From Rhodothermales bacterium (GTDB lineage: Bacteria > Bacteroidota > Rhodothermia > Rhodothermales > JAHQVL01), in contig JAWKNW010000023.1 in the NCBI GenBank assembly GCA_041391505.1, positions 46,977 through 110,976 of the forward strand: 64,000 nucleotides of DNA. The letters run 5' to 3'. The number at the start of each line of letters is the position of its first letter. Position 1 is the stretch's first letter. The position numbers and the translations under genes are program-made. Shown here piece by piece: positions 41,632 through 50,944 of the stretch. A model generated the notes under the pieces. It was not told the DNA's origin and did not search any database. It was given only the letters and a program-made list of their open reading frames with translations.

Positions 41632-44600
41632 TGGAAACGAACTTCCAGGAGCCGATCGCCTCTCCTTCCTATGCGGAGGCCGAGGCGGCCTACAAGGATG
41701 TGATCGACCGGATGCGCCGGCAAGCGGCCGGCGAATACGAGCGCCTGGCCCGATCGATCGATGCCGAACTGCTCGCCGGCCTGGCGTCTGTCCTCGCCGG
41801 CGCCCACGCGGCGCACGCCGCGCTGCGCGAGCCCGATCTGGAAGACACGTCGCCCCCCACCACCCAGGAAGCCTGGAAGCGACTCGTCGCCTACCGGCAG
41901 AAGACGCTGCGGGACGTGTGGCTTCCCATCCGCAAGATGCTGGGGGGCAAACCGGCGACGACAGCCTCCGCGGCGGTGCTTGCCGCCGGCCGCCGCCTCA
42001 GCGGATGGGCCGGCGGAATCCCCGTCGCCATCGTGTTGCCGGCCGGGGCGGACCTCCACGAGCCGGCCGACGGCGACTCCGCCGGCATCCGGTTCAAGAA
42101 ACGATGGCTGCGTTGGCGCGACGCCGGCAGCGATGCCCTGCGACGGGGCGGCAACCTGTTCCGCAGGATCGCAGGCCGCCCCCCGCGCGAACGTGGGCGG
42201 CGCGAACGTACGATCCCCGCCCGGGCGCTTACGCACTACCACACCGACATCCGGCTCGGCGGCTTGCTGGAAACCGCGCATGCCCGCGTTCGTGAGGCGC
42301 TCTCGCGCCGCACCGCCACGCTGGAGGCTGCGTTCCATGCCTGGACCAACCGACTCTTCGAACTGGGCGACCGATGGAACGCCCCGTTCGATGCGCTCCC
42401 CGCCCTGGATGCCTGGGCATCGACGCCGGCCGCGGAGGCCGCTCCTCCCGTAGACCCGGCGCTCTGGGCCGAGTGGCTGGACATCCAGAACGACCTGGCC
42501 GCCGCGCTCGCCTCGTGCTGCGAACCGATGGAGCCTTTTTTTCAGCCCACCGACGCGGCGCTCGCCGACGCCGCCGACGCGTTTGCCCGGGATCTGGAGG
42601 CCGGAGGCACCGTGGCGCTCGACCTCAACGACCGCTTACTGCCGCCGGCGAGCCAGCTTCCACTGGCCCGCATGGAAGTCCGGAGCCTGCACGACGAAGC
42701 GTGGCACGAGCAGGCGACCAACCGGTACGACATCCTCATCCAGTTGCATCGCACCCGCGACTTTTTCCTGGAAAAGCAGCAGACCTTTCTCGACCGGATT
42801 GCCCGGTCCACGCTGCTCTCGACCCATCAGGCCTTCAAGTCGCTCTCGGAATCGATCCAGGGCCGTCGTGAACGCATCCGCGCGATCAGCGAGACCGCCC
42901 TCGATCAGATGGACCCCTCCGTCATGGGCAACGAACTCAAGCTGCTCCAGCGCCGGCTTGCCGGTGAGTTCAAGGCCTTTCTGGGCGACATGCCCGGCCT
43001 GATCCAGGCCACCCAGATGCTGACGGACCCGGGGGTGAACATGTGGGAGGATATGCTTCGGCATGGCCGCAACCTGCCGGAGGCGCTCACCATCCACGAA
43101 CCCGGAATCGAGACCTCGGCCCGATCTGCCCGGACCTTTATCGTGGACCTCCGCGAAATCGCCGGCGCGATCTGGATCGATCCCCTGCCGCGCCGGCTCC
43201 GCGACAGCGCCAGACTGCTCCAGAAGGCCCTGATCAACACGTGGGAGCAGATCCAGCAGGTTCAGGGCATCGTAGATTTCAGCCTGAACGAAGCCCTCAA
43301 GGAACTCGGCGCCGAGACGCCGCCGGATGCCGGCGACGAAGACGCCCGCACCGAAGCCGACGCCATCGTCGATGCCCGGGAAATGGTGCTCACGGGACTC
43401 CAGCGGTCCGGTGAGAAGCTCTCCCAACTCATCAACGCCCTCCGGCCGCCGTGGGAGCAGCTCGTGCACGCCGCGCACCGCGCGCTCCAGCGCGACTGGC
43501 AGGATTTCCATCAGCACGTGCTCGCCGGGGACTTTGCGCACGGCCCCATCGACCGGCTGCGGATCCGTCTGAACCATCAGCGCAAGGAACTCCTCCGCCG
43601 ATCCGGCCTGGGCATCGCCAAACTCGCCGACATGACGCGCGGCGTATTGCGGCTGGGGCGCCGGCAGACGCGGGAGCTGATCCGGAAAGGCCAATCGGCT
43701 GTAGGGGCGATCACCCAGACGGAGGGCCAGTGGATCAAAACGCTCGGCGAACTCGCCGACGCCGAAAGCCTGCACGACAAGCTGCCCCTGATCTACCGCA
43801 AACTCTTCGCGCTCGCACCGCTCGACGACGCCGCCCTGCTCGAAGGCCGAAAACAGGATGTTATCCGCATCCGGGCGCACGTCAGCGAATGGGCCGCCGG
43901 CCAGACGAGCCCGCTGATCCTGGCCATCCCGGACGGGAGCGGCCGAACCAGCTTCATGAACATCCTGGCAACGAGCGTTTTCACGGATGCCGACGTCCGC
44001 CGCATCACCCTGACGCACCGCGTGACCACCACGACGGCGTTTGCCCGGATGGCCGCGGAAGCGCTGGAGCAGCCGGTAACCGACGACCTCACCCTGGAGT
44101 CCCTGGAGGCTGCGCTCACCACGGGCGAAGCGCCCATCGCGTCCCGGATCGTGCTCATCGACTTCTTCGAGCACCTCTTGCTGGCCATGCCGGGGGGCAC
44201 CGAGGTGCTGGAGCGCGTAATGCTCTTTATGTCCCGCACCGACCACGTGGTCTGCTGGATCGCGAGCGTCGCCGGCATCACGTGGCGCTTCATCGAAACG
44301 ACGCTCCGCCCCGCGTCGGGCTTTGTCAAGGCGCACGGACTCCCGTCCCTGAACCAGACCAGCCTCGAGGCCCTGATCCTCAACCGCCACCGCCGGAGCG
44401 GGCTGCCGCTCGAATTCGTCCCCCCCGCCTCCGGCTCGCCGGTGCGGTCGTTGTGGGGGCGCAAAAGCCATGAACAGCAGCAAGAGGCGTGGCGAAAGGC
44501 GTATTTCGAACAGCTCTATCGATTCAGCGGCACCAACATCCTGCTTGCGCTCAACTACTGGCTGCGCTCCGCGGCGTACGATGCCGGGCGCGATGTGCTC

Positions 44601-44921
44601 TGCGTCAACCCGTTGCAGCCGATCGATTTCAGCTTTCTGAACACCCTCGATTTGCAGCGCATGTTCACCCTGCGGCTTTTCCTCCTCCACGGCACGCTGA
44701 CCGTTGAGGAGCATCGCCGTATCTCCCGCACGTCGCCCTCAGAGAGCATGTTCATTCTCGAGTCGCTGCTGAACCTGGGCATCATCCAGTCGATGCGCCC
44801 GGATCTGGAAGAATTCAGCGGCAGCCATATCCGGATCATGCCGGACGAACCGTACCGCATCAATCCGGTGATCCTGCATCCCGTGACCGAGACCCTCAAA
44901 CTGCAGCGCATCCTGTATTGA
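41631..44921 (+). CDS. Large protein with degenerate P-loop, coupled to MscS
   Basis: 1096 aa, no signal peptide. The first 750 residues are helical, with several long Arg/Glu/Leu-rich coiled stretches. At 765-775 AIPDGSGRTSF looks like a Walker A motif in which the first Gly is Ile and the invariant Lys is Arg772. A Walker B-like strand follows (RIVLIDFFEHLL, Asp844, Glu847), and then WIASVAGITWRFI resembles the sensor strand of AAA/STAND ATPases. The C-terminal 200 residues resemble a winged-helix tail (FLLHGTLTVEEHRRISRTSP, ESLLNLGIIQSM). It may be a cytosolic NTPase-like partner of the adjacent channel. No family name can be given. Confidence 0.8.
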   Translation: METNFQEPIASPSYAEAEAAYKDVIDRMRRQAAGEYERLARSIDAELLAGLASVLAGAHAAHAALREPDLEDTSPPTTQEAWKRLVAYRQKTLRDVWLPIRKMLGGKPATTASAAVLAAGRRLSGWAGGIPVAIVLPAGADLHEPADGDSAGIRFKKRWLRWRDAGSDALRRGGNLFRRIAGRPPRERGRRERTIPARALTHYHTDIRLGGLLETAHARVREALSRRTATLEAAFHAWTNRLFELGDRWNAPFDALPALDAWASTPAAEAAPPVDPALWAEWLDIQNDLAAALASCCEPMEPFFQPTDAALADAADAFARDLEAGGTVALDLNDRLLPPASQLPLARMEVRSLHDEAWHEQATNRYDILIQLHRTRDFFLEKQQTFLDRIARSTLLSTHQAFKSLSESIQGRRERIRAISETALDQMDPSVMGNELKLLQRRLAGEFKAFLGDMPGLIQATQMLTDPGVNMWEDMLRHGRNLPEALTIHEPGIETSARSARTFIVDLREIAGAIWIDPLPRRLRDSARLLQKALINTWEQIQQVQGIVDFSLNEALKELGAETPPDAGDEDARTEADAIVDAREMVLTGLQRSGEKLSQLINALRPPWEQLVHAAHRALQRDWQDFHQHVLAGDFAHGPIDRLRIRLNHQRKELLRRSGLGIAKLADMTRGVLRLGRRQTRELIRKGQSAVGAITQTEGQWIKTLGELADAESLHDKLPLIYRKLFALAPLDDAALLEGRKQDVIRIRAHVSEWAAGQTSPLILAIPDGSGRTSFMNILATSVFTDADVRRITLTHRVTTTTAFARMAAEALEQPVTDDLTLESLEAALTTGEAPIASRIVLIDFFEHLLLAMPGGTEVLERVMLFMSRTDHVVCWIASVAGITWRFIETTLRPASGFVKAHGLPSLNQTSLEALILNRHRRSGLPLEFVPPASGSPVRSLWGRKSHEQQQEAWRKAYFEQLYRFSGTNILLALNYWLRSAAYDAGRDVLCVNPLQPIDFSFLNTLDLQRMFTLRLFLLHGTLTVEEHRRISRTSPSESMFILESLLNLGIIQSMRPDLEEFSGSHIRIMPDEPYRINPVILHPVTETLKLQRILY

Positions 44922-44930
44922 GGGGAGGTG

Positions 44931-45012
44931 AGGTTCGAGGGTTAAGGTTCAAGGGCTGAGGAAAAAGGTCCCGCAGGCTATTCCTTGAACCTTAACCCTC
45001 GAACCTTAAACC
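44931..45012. repeat. 24-bp perfect inverted repeat of CTYRAAC heptads
   Basis: The arms 44931-44954 and 44983-45006 are exactly complementary over 24 bp. The right arm is a run of heptads (CTTGAAC, CTTAACC, CTCGAAC, CTTAAAC at 44984-45011). It lies between the 1096-aa gene and the bidirectional terminator. Confidence 0.85.
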
Positions 45013-45049
45013 AAAAAAGGCCGGCTTTCTAAGGAAAGCCGGCCTTTTT
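45013..45049. terminator. Bidirectional terminator between the 1096-aa gene and rpoD
   Basis: A 16-bp stem AAAAAGGCCGGCTTTC / GAAAGCCGGCCTTTTT with a 4-nt loop; runs of A and T on both sides serve both strands. Confidence 0.9.
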
Positions 45050-45050
45050 G

Positions 45051-45890
45051 TTATCCAATATGCATCTGAAGCTCTTCGCGGCGATGCTTCTGCCGCAGCT
45101 TTCTGAGTGCTTTTTCCTTGATCTGGCGCACGCGTTCGCGGGTGAGCCCGAAACGCTGGCCGATTTCCTCGAGGGTGAGGGGATGTTCGCGGCCGATCCC
45201 GAAATAGAGGCGGGTAATTTCAGCCTCGCGGGGATGAAGCAGACTGAGGGCGCGCTCGATATCGATCTTGAGCGACTCGTCCATCAGGGAGTCGTCGGGC
45301 GCCGTATCCTCATCGTCCGGCAGCACGTCGAGCAGGCTGTTGTCATCCTCTTCGTTGAACGGAGCGTCCATCGAGAGATGCCGGCTGGTGTGCTGCATGG
45401 CCTCGCGCACCTTTTCGACGTCCACATCGAGTTCGCGGGCCAGTTCTTCAATATTGGGTTGACGCTCGTGCGTCTGAGCCAGGCGGGCGCTCGTCTTGCG
45501 AATCTTCGAGATGGTCCCGATGCGGTTCAGCGGAAGGCGCACGACGCGGCTTTGCTCTGCGAGGGCCTGGAGAATCGCCTGACGGATCCACCATACGGCG
45601 TACGAAATGAACTTGAACCCCCGGGTCTCGTCGAAGCGCTGCGCCGCCTTGATGAGGCCGTAGTTGCCCTCATTGATCAGGTCGGCGAGGGTGAGCCCCT
45701 GCCCCTGGTATTTTTTGGCAACCGAGACGACAAAGCGGAGATTGGCGCGCGTCAGCTTGTGAAGCGCCTCCTGGTCACCCTGCTTTATCAGACGCGCTAA
45801 CCTGACTTCCTCTTCGGGAACGAGCAGAGGGATCTGCCCGATCTCCTGAAGATACTGGTCCAGCATACGTTGCTGGCGAGGAACGTACAT
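45051..45890 (-). CDS. rpoD: Housekeeping-type RNA polymerase sigma factor (RpoD/SigA)
   Basis: 279 aa. Starts directly with region 1.2 (LDQYLQEIGQIPLLVPEEEV) without region 1.1, as usual for the primary sigma factor of Bacteroidota. Regions 2.1-2.4 (NLRFVVSVAKKYQGQGLTLA, FKFISYAVWWIRQAI), 3.0-3.1 and 4.1-4.2 (TLEEIGQRFGLTRERVRQI) are complete. It directs transcription of most genes. Two later in-frame features, the acidic stretch EEDDNSLLDVLPDDEDTAPD between regions 3 and 4 and the short N-terminus, match that lineage. Monocistronic; divergent from folP across a 576-bp gap. Confidence 0.92.
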   Translation of the reverse strand: MYVPRQQRMLDQYLQEIGQIPLLVPEEEVRLARLIKQGDQEALHKLTRANLRFVVSVAKKYQGQGLTLADLINEGNYGLIKAAQRFDETRGFKFISYAVWWIRQAILQALAEQSRVVRLPLNRIGTISKIRKTSARLAQTHERQPNIEELARELDVDVEKVREAMQHTSRHLSMDAPFNEEDDNSLLDVLPDDEDTAPDDSLMDESLKIDIERALSLLHPREAEITRLYFGIGREHPLTLEEIGQRFGLTRERVRQIKEKALRKLRQKHRREELQMHIG

Positions 45891-46466
45891 AGGCCTTTTA
45901 GCGGTTTGGTTGTAGCGATTTTCTGGGGAAGCTTCTCAGTTCTGGATGTGTGGAAGCGCCAAAACAGAAGCGCCGGCTGGTCCTGACCGATACAGTTTTA
46001 CGGACGGCGTGTTTCGGCTGTAACGCGCATTACAGCTCTATCGAAGGAATCCAGGCGATCACTGGAGGGCAAGAACGCTCGTGCCTACATACCGTTCCAG
46101 TGGGTAACCCGAAACACGGAGGCCTTCAAGCGGCGCCGCAGACGACGAAACGACTTCCACAAAAGATCGCTTCACTTCCGTCGCGCAGCCCGCTCATTTC
46201 CCGCGTCGGGGGGCGAACAGCGAGAAACCGGAAACGGGTCGGCTGGATCCACCCGCGATCGCCCGGGGGCAATCGATGGGTACACGCAGTAGGTGTTGAA
46301 GACCCGCTGAGAGTGAAGGTTCCGGGCGCAGGGTAGGCGGCACGAAGCGCACTGCAATCATCGGCGATTTACCGATGGAAGTTAAACGCGCCGGCGACCG
46401 GAACCGCCGGCCACGAGGGGGATACCCTGGATCCGGCCTGCATCGTTCCAGACGCCCTGGTGCTCT
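45891..46466. other. 576-bp divergent spacer between rpoD and folP
   Basis: No credible protein gene. The open plus-strand frame at 45950-46336 has an implausible composition (many Arg, Gly, Pro, Thr, no conserved segment). I looked for tmRNA, RNase P, 6S and tRNA signatures on both strands and saw none. Both promoters should lie here. Its length is unusual for this compact region, so a small RNA or a long 5' leader of rpoD is possible. Confidence 0.5.
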
Positions 46467-47351
46467 ATGATTGATCCTTTCATCCTCGCCTGTTGCGGAA
46501 AGACGCTCGATTGCCGGCCGGGCCGGCCGGAGGGGCCCGTCGTGATGGGCATCCTGAACGTCACCCCCGATTCGTTTTCGGATGGAGGCCGCTACACGGA
46601 GGTCGACACGGCGCTCGCCCGAGCCGAGGCGATGCTGCGCGAGGGGGCGACCGTTATCGACGTCGGCGGCGAATCGACGCGGCCGCGCGGCAAGGCGTAC
46701 GGCGCCGGCGCCGGCCCGGTCTCGGAAGCTGACGAGCGGGCCCGGATCGAACCTGTCGTCCGCGCGCTGGCCGCGCGCTTCCACGAGGCGATCATCTCGA
46801 TCGATACCTACAAGCCCTCGATCGCGCGCGCCGCGCTGGATGCCGGCGCGCACCTCGTCAACGACGTCACCGGACTCAGGCTCTATCCCGAGATGGCGGA
46901 TGTCGCCGCCGAGGCCGGCGCGCCGCTTATCCTGATGCATTCGCTAGGACGCCCCGGCGAAATGCCTCACGAACACCGCTATGCGGATGTGGTGGAAGAA
47001 GTTTTTGCCTCGCTCCGGGCATCCGTCGCCGTCGCCGAACGGGCCGGCGTACGGCACCTTGTCACCGACCCCGGCTTCGGATTCGGAAAAACACCCGGTG
47101 AAAACGCCGCGCTGATAAATCGGGTGGACCGATTCCTCGACCTCGGCCGGCCCGTCCTCGTGGGCATTTCCCGTAAAAGTTCGATCGCCGCCCTGCTCGA
47201 TGCCCCGGAAACGCCCCCGGAAGAACGGCTATACGGCACCCTGGGCGCCACCGCCGTCGCCGTACTCCGGGGCGCCACCATCGTTCGCACCCACGACGTC
47301 CGGGCCACGGCCGAGATGCTGCGGGTGCTGACGAACGTGATGCGGGCCTGA
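46467..47351 (+). CDS. folP: Dihydropteroate synthase
   Basis: 294 aa. Standard DHPS signatures: MGILNVTPDSFSDGG near residue 27, VIDVGGESTRPRG, and the later LVNDVTGL, DPGFGFGKTPGENAALI and GISRKSSI. It joins p-aminobenzoate to dihydropterin pyrophosphate in folate synthesis. The N-terminal 26 residues replace the usual short beta strand. It is followed by cdaA after a 103-bp gap, a pairing common in Bacteroidota. Confidence 0.95.
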   Translation: MIDPFILACCGKTLDCRPGRPEGPVVMGILNVTPDSFSDGGRYTEVDTALARAEAMLREGATVIDVGGESTRPRGKAYGAGAGPVSEADERARIEPVVRALAARFHEAIISIDTYKPSIARAALDAGAHLVNDVTGLRLYPEMADVAAEAGAPLILMHSLGRPGEMPHEHRYADVVEEVFASLRASVAVAERAGVRHLVTDPGFGFGKTPGENAALINRVDRFLDLGRPVLVGISRKSSIAALLDAPETPPEERLYGTLGATAVAVLRGATIVRTHDVRATAEMLRVLTNVMRA

Positions 47352-47454
47352 GCGCATCGCGGTCACGCCGGCGTCATCGCATCGAACCATTTTCCGGTGC
47401 GCGATTTGAACGGATAGATACCTATCTTGGGCGATACATCCAGCCGGCCTCCGC

Positions 47455-48216
47455 GTGACCTTATTCGAGTGGTTCATACCCATCCGCATCGTCGATCTCA
47501 TTGAGATCGGCATCGTGGCGTTCATCCTGTACAAACTGTATGTACTGATGCGCGGCACGATTGCGGTCCAGATTTTCCTCGGCATCGTCGCCCTCTCCGT
47601 CGTGCAACTCATCGTCTCCTGGGCGGACATGACGATGCTGCGCACCCTGTTCCGCTCGATCAACGAAGTGTTCGCCCTGGCCGTCATCATCCTGTTCCAG
47701 CCCGAAATCCGTCGCGTCCTGTTTCTCCTCGGCAAGAACAACCCCCTCGCGCAACGGTTCGTCGTTTCTCAAAGCCAGGAATCCGTCATATCGGACGTCA
47801 TCTCGGCCATCAGCGAGATGAGCAAGCAGCGTATCGGCGCGCTGATCGTCTTTGAACGGCAGACGGGTCTGCGCAACTACATCGAGACCGGCACGCCGCT
47901 GCAGGCGACCATCAGTCGCGACCTGCTCATCGCCATCTTCTACGAAAAAAACCCGCTGCACGACGGCGCGCTGATCATCCGCAACCAGCGCATCGAAGCC
48001 GCCCGTTGCATCCTGCCCGTCTCCAACAGCAACCGGCTGAGCCCGCTCCTCGGCCTGCGGCACCGCGCCGCGGTGGGCGTCACCGAGCAGACCGACGCCT
48101 TCGTGGTGGTGGTCTCCGAAGAAACCGGCCATATCTCGATCTCGAAGAACGGCGAGTTGATCTCGCGTTTGACCGCAGAGGAGCTTCGTTCCTACCTTAC
48201 CGATGCCCTGGCGTGA
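47455..48216 (+). CDS. cdaA: Diadenylate cyclase, CdaA type
   Basis: 253 aa. Three N-terminal TM helices (about 12-30, 34-52, 62-80) then a DAC/DisA_N domain with the catalytic DGA (in NPLHDGALIIR) and RHRAA (in GLRHRAAVGVTEQTD). It makes cyclic di-AMP from two ATP at the membrane. Start is GTG at 47455. No CdaR-like regulator or glmM is adjacent; the neighbours are folP and pcm. Confidence 0.94.
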   Translation: MTLFEWFIPIRIVDLIEIGIVAFILYKLYVLMRGTIAVQIFLGIVALSVVQLIVSWADMTMLRTLFRSINEVFALAVIILFQPEIRRVLFLLGKNNPLAQRFVVSQSQESVISDVISAISEMSKQRIGALIVFERQTGLRNYIETGTPLQATISRDLLIAIFYEKNPLHDGALIIRNQRIEAARCILPVSNSNRLSPLLGLRHRAAVGVTEQTDAFVVVVSEETGHISISKNGELISRLTAEELRSYLTDALA

Positions 48217-48312
48217 ACAGGCCGCCTCGGCGCGGCCCGTCCGGGATGCGGGATGTCCGCTCCACCCCGATGCCGGCACCGTCGCGCATCGCCCCATGCC
48301 ACCGACTGACCG

Positions 48313-49011
48313 ATGACGTCTGAAGACCGCAAATATGACCGGATGCGCGCACGCCTCGTGGAAGAACTGCGCGCGAAAGGCATCGAGGACGAACGTGTGC
48401 TCGGTGCGATCGGTCGCGTGCCGCGCCACCGCTTCGTCGAGCCGGCCATGCGCCAGCGCGCCTACGAAGACGAGGCGCTCCCCATCGGGCTCAACCAGAC
48501 GATCTCGCAGCCCTACACGGTCGCCCATCAAACGATGCTGATCGATCCCGCGCGGCGCGAACGCATCCTGGAAATCGGGACGGGCAGCGGATACCAGGCG
48601 GCGGTGCTGTGCGAGATGGGCGCCGAGGTGTACAGTATCGAACGGCACCAGGCCCTGCACGACCGAGCCAAAACGATCCTGCGCGAACTGGGATACCGCG
48701 TCATCCTGAAATGCGGCGACGGCACGCTCGGCTGGCCGGCTTTTGCCCCATACGACAAGATCGTCGTGACGGCCGGCGCCGCCGGCGTCCCGGAGGCGTT
48801 GCTCGAACAGCTCGCGCTACCCGAGGGCGACAAACCGGGTGGATGCCTCGTCATCCCCGTCGGCACCGCCGACGAGCAGGTCATGAAACGGATCTACCGC
48901 ACCGGCGAGAGCACCTATCGCCATGAAGAAACCAACATTTTCCGCTTCGTCCCGCTGGTCGGGGAAGGCAAACTGATCCGCGGCAGCGAGGGATCGGGAA
49001 GGCTGTCCTGA
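48313..49011 (+). CDS. pcm: Protein-L-isoaspartate O-methyltransferase
   Basis: 232 aa. Complete PCMT: substrate loop VPRHRFVEP and YEDEALPIGLNQTISQPY, SAM-binding motif I EIGTGSGYQAAVL, motif II with VTAGAAGVP, and the C-terminal strand FRFVPLVGEGKL. It methylates isoaspartyl residues to start repair of aged proteins. It follows cdaA by 96 bp on the same strand. Confidence 0.95.
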   Translation: MTSEDRKYDRMRARLVEELRAKGIEDERVLGAIGRVPRHRFVEPAMRQRAYEDEALPIGLNQTISQPYTVAHQTMLIDPARRERILEIGTGSGYQAAVLCEMGAEVYSIERHQALHDRAKTILRELGYRVILKCGDGTLGWPAFAPYDKIVVTAGAAGVPEALLEQLALPEGDKPGGCLVIPVGTADEQVMKRIYRTGESTYRHEETNIFRFVPLVGEGKLIRGSEGSGRLS

Positions 49012-49070
49012 AACGATCCGATGACGGTTACCTCCCCGCCATGCTACCGCTGTCGCTCGCTACGTCGCCC

Positions 49071-50849
49071 ATGCTGCATCTGACACCCGCCCGGATCTGT
49101 TCCCTGTTCGTTCTGTGTTCCGGCCTGCTGGCGTGTCAGGGGCAGGAACGCCCCGCCGCGGACGCGGGGGCGAAGAACCGCGCGCCGGAACAGGTCGCTA
49201 TTGCGTTTACCGACGTGACCGCCGAAATCGGCCTCGGCTCCTTTCAGCACGAGAACGGCGCGGAGGGCGGCATGTACCTGCCGGAACAGATGGGGGCCGG
49301 CGGGGGCTTTCTGGATTACGATGGGGATACGTGGCCGGACCTCCTGCTCGTCGGCGGCGGCTGGTTGGAAACGGGGCCGGATGACCGGATCGAGGCGCTC
49401 AGACTGTACCGCAACAACACCGACGGCACCTTCACCGAAGTCACCGAGGCAGCAGGGCTTTCCGGAGTCCGCGCGTATGGCCAGGGCATCGTCGCGGCGG
49501 ATTATGACAACGACGGCGACGACGACTTCTACTTCACCACCCTCCGGGAAAACGACCTGTTTCGCAACGATGGCGGCCGCTTCACGCGCGTCGGCGCCGC
49601 CGCCGGCGTGGCCGGCGACCCGGTGTGGAGCAGCTCCGCCCTGTTCTTCGATGCCGACCGCGACGGCGACCTCGATCTGTACGTCGCCAACTACGTCGCC
49701 TGGGCCCGGGAAACCGATATCTTCTGCTCCATCCAGGGCGTCATCATCGTGGATACGCAGGGCGCCGGCGACCTCGCAAAAAAGTACGGCGAGAAGATAT
49801 ACTGCCCACCCAGCGAGTACGCGGGCATCCCGGGGCGTTTTTATCGAAACCGGGGGGATGGTACGTTCGCGGAGGCCACGGAACAGGCCGGCTTCGTCGG
49901 TTCTTCCGGCAAATCGCTCGGTGTCGCGGAGTTCGATTTTAACCGGGATGGATGGCCGGACGTGGTCGTCTCCAACGACGCCCAGCCGGATCTGCTCTAC
50001 AAAAACAACGGCGACGGCACGTTCACGGAGATCGGACAACGTAGCGGCATCGCGCTGGACGACATGGGCCATGCCCGCGCCGGCATGGGGATCGACATCG
50101 GCGTCGTCGATGGCAGCGGAGCGGAGTCGATCTTTATCGGGAATTTCTCCAGCGAAACGATCGGCGTGTACGCCCATGCCGGAGACGATCTGTTCCGCGA
50201 TCGGTCGGCCGACTCGCGCATCGGGCCGCCCAGCTTCCTGACACTGACGTTCGGCCTGACCCTGTTCGACGTCGAGCACGACGGCGACCTGGACCTGCTG
50301 GCCGCGAATGGCCACGTCTGGCCGGTTCGGCCTTCGCTCGACGGCTCCACGTACCGGCAGAAACCACAGCTGTTCTTGAACCGGGGTGACGGGGTGTTCG
50401 CCGAGGCGCCGGCCCGAGCCGGCGTCCTGGGCGCCGCGATGGTGGCGCGAGGGCTCAGCTATGCCGACTACGATCGCGACGGCGACCTGGATGTGCTCGT
50501 CACAGAGAACGGCGGCCCGGCCCACGTGTGGCGAAACGACCTCGCCGGGGCCCACTACGTAAACGTGCGCCTGCGGGGCACGACCTCCAACCGGGATGGG
50601 CTGGGCACGCACCTCATCGCCGTTTCCGGTGACAAACGGCTGTACCGTCGCATCCGCACCGGATCGAGCTACCTCTCGCAGTCCGACAAGATCGCCTCCT
50701 TCGGCCTCGGCGGGAATACCCGAATCGACTCCCTGCGCATCGAATGGCCGAGTGGAAAGGTGGATGTCCTGCTGAACCTGGAGAGCGGGCAGGAGATCAG
50801 GGTGATAGAAGGCAGCGGGGATTACGAAGTGATCGCAGCACCGCGCTGA
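49071..50849 (+). CDS. CRTAC1-family protein (FG-GAP/VCBS repeats with ASPIC/UnbV domain)
   Basis: 592 aa. Lipoprotein signal (SGLLACQ). Then Asp-rich calcium-binding FG-GAP repeats (FLDYDGDTWPDLLLV, DYDNDGDDDFYFTTL, FDADRDGDLDLYVAN, FDVEHDGDLDLLAANG, DYDRDGDLDVLVTENG) that should form a propeller, and a C-terminal ASPIC/UnbV module (about 500-592: RLRGTTSNRDGLGTHLIAVS, SLRIEWPSGKVDVL). It is an envelope-anchored beta-propeller; the ligand is unknown. An ATG ten codons upstream (49041) is possible; I prefer 49071, directly before the hydrophobic core. Confidence 0.9.
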   Translation: MLHLTPARICSLFVLCSGLLACQGQERPAADAGAKNRAPEQVAIAFTDVTAEIGLGSFQHENGAEGGMYLPEQMGAGGGFLDYDGDTWPDLLLVGGGWLETGPDDRIEALRLYRNNTDGTFTEVTEAAGLSGVRAYGQGIVAADYDNDGDDDFYFTTLRENDLFRNDGGRFTRVGAAAGVAGDPVWSSSALFFDADRDGDLDLYVANYVAWARETDIFCSIQGVIIVDTQGAGDLAKKYGEKIYCPPSEYAGIPGRFYRNRGDGTFAEATEQAGFVGSSGKSLGVAEFDFNRDGWPDVVVSNDAQPDLLYKNNGDGTFTEIGQRSGIALDDMGHARAGMGIDIGVVDGSGAESIFIGNFSSETIGVYAHAGDDLFRDRSADSRIGPPSFLTLTFGLTLFDVEHDGDLDLLAANGHVWPVRPSLDGSTYRQKPQLFLNRGDGVFAEAPARAGVLGAAMVARGLSYADYDRDGDLDVLVTENGGPAHVWRNDLAGAHYVNVRLRGTTSNRDGLGTHLIAVSGDKRLYRRIRTGSSYLSQSDKIASFGLGGNTRIDSLRIEWPSGKVDVLLNLESGQEIRVIEGSGDYEVIAAPR

Positions 50850-50885
50850 CGCCGGCCCGGTACGCACCGCTGACCTGCAGGTAAC

Positions 50886-50920
50886 AAAAAAGCCCGAGCC
50901 TTCGCAGGCCCGGGCTTTTT
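50886..50920. terminator. Bidirectional terminator between convergent genes
   Basis: Stem AAAAAGCCCG-a-GCCT / AGGC-c-CGGGCTTTTT with loop TCGC. It serves the CRTAC1 gene (plus) and the T9SS-sorted gene ending at 50945 (minus). Confidence 0.9.
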
Positions 50921-50944
50921 GACACGGCGTGGAATGCCGAAGCC

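Noticed and set aside
45950..46336. 128-codon plus-strand frame upstream of folP
   Set aside because: Implausible composition and no similarity to any family I know; treated as spacer.
46172..46466. Possible tmRNA, RNase P RNA or tRNA in the rpoD-folP spacer
   Set aside because: Looked on both strands for the T-arm, tag-like reading frame and conserved RNase P blocks; none found.
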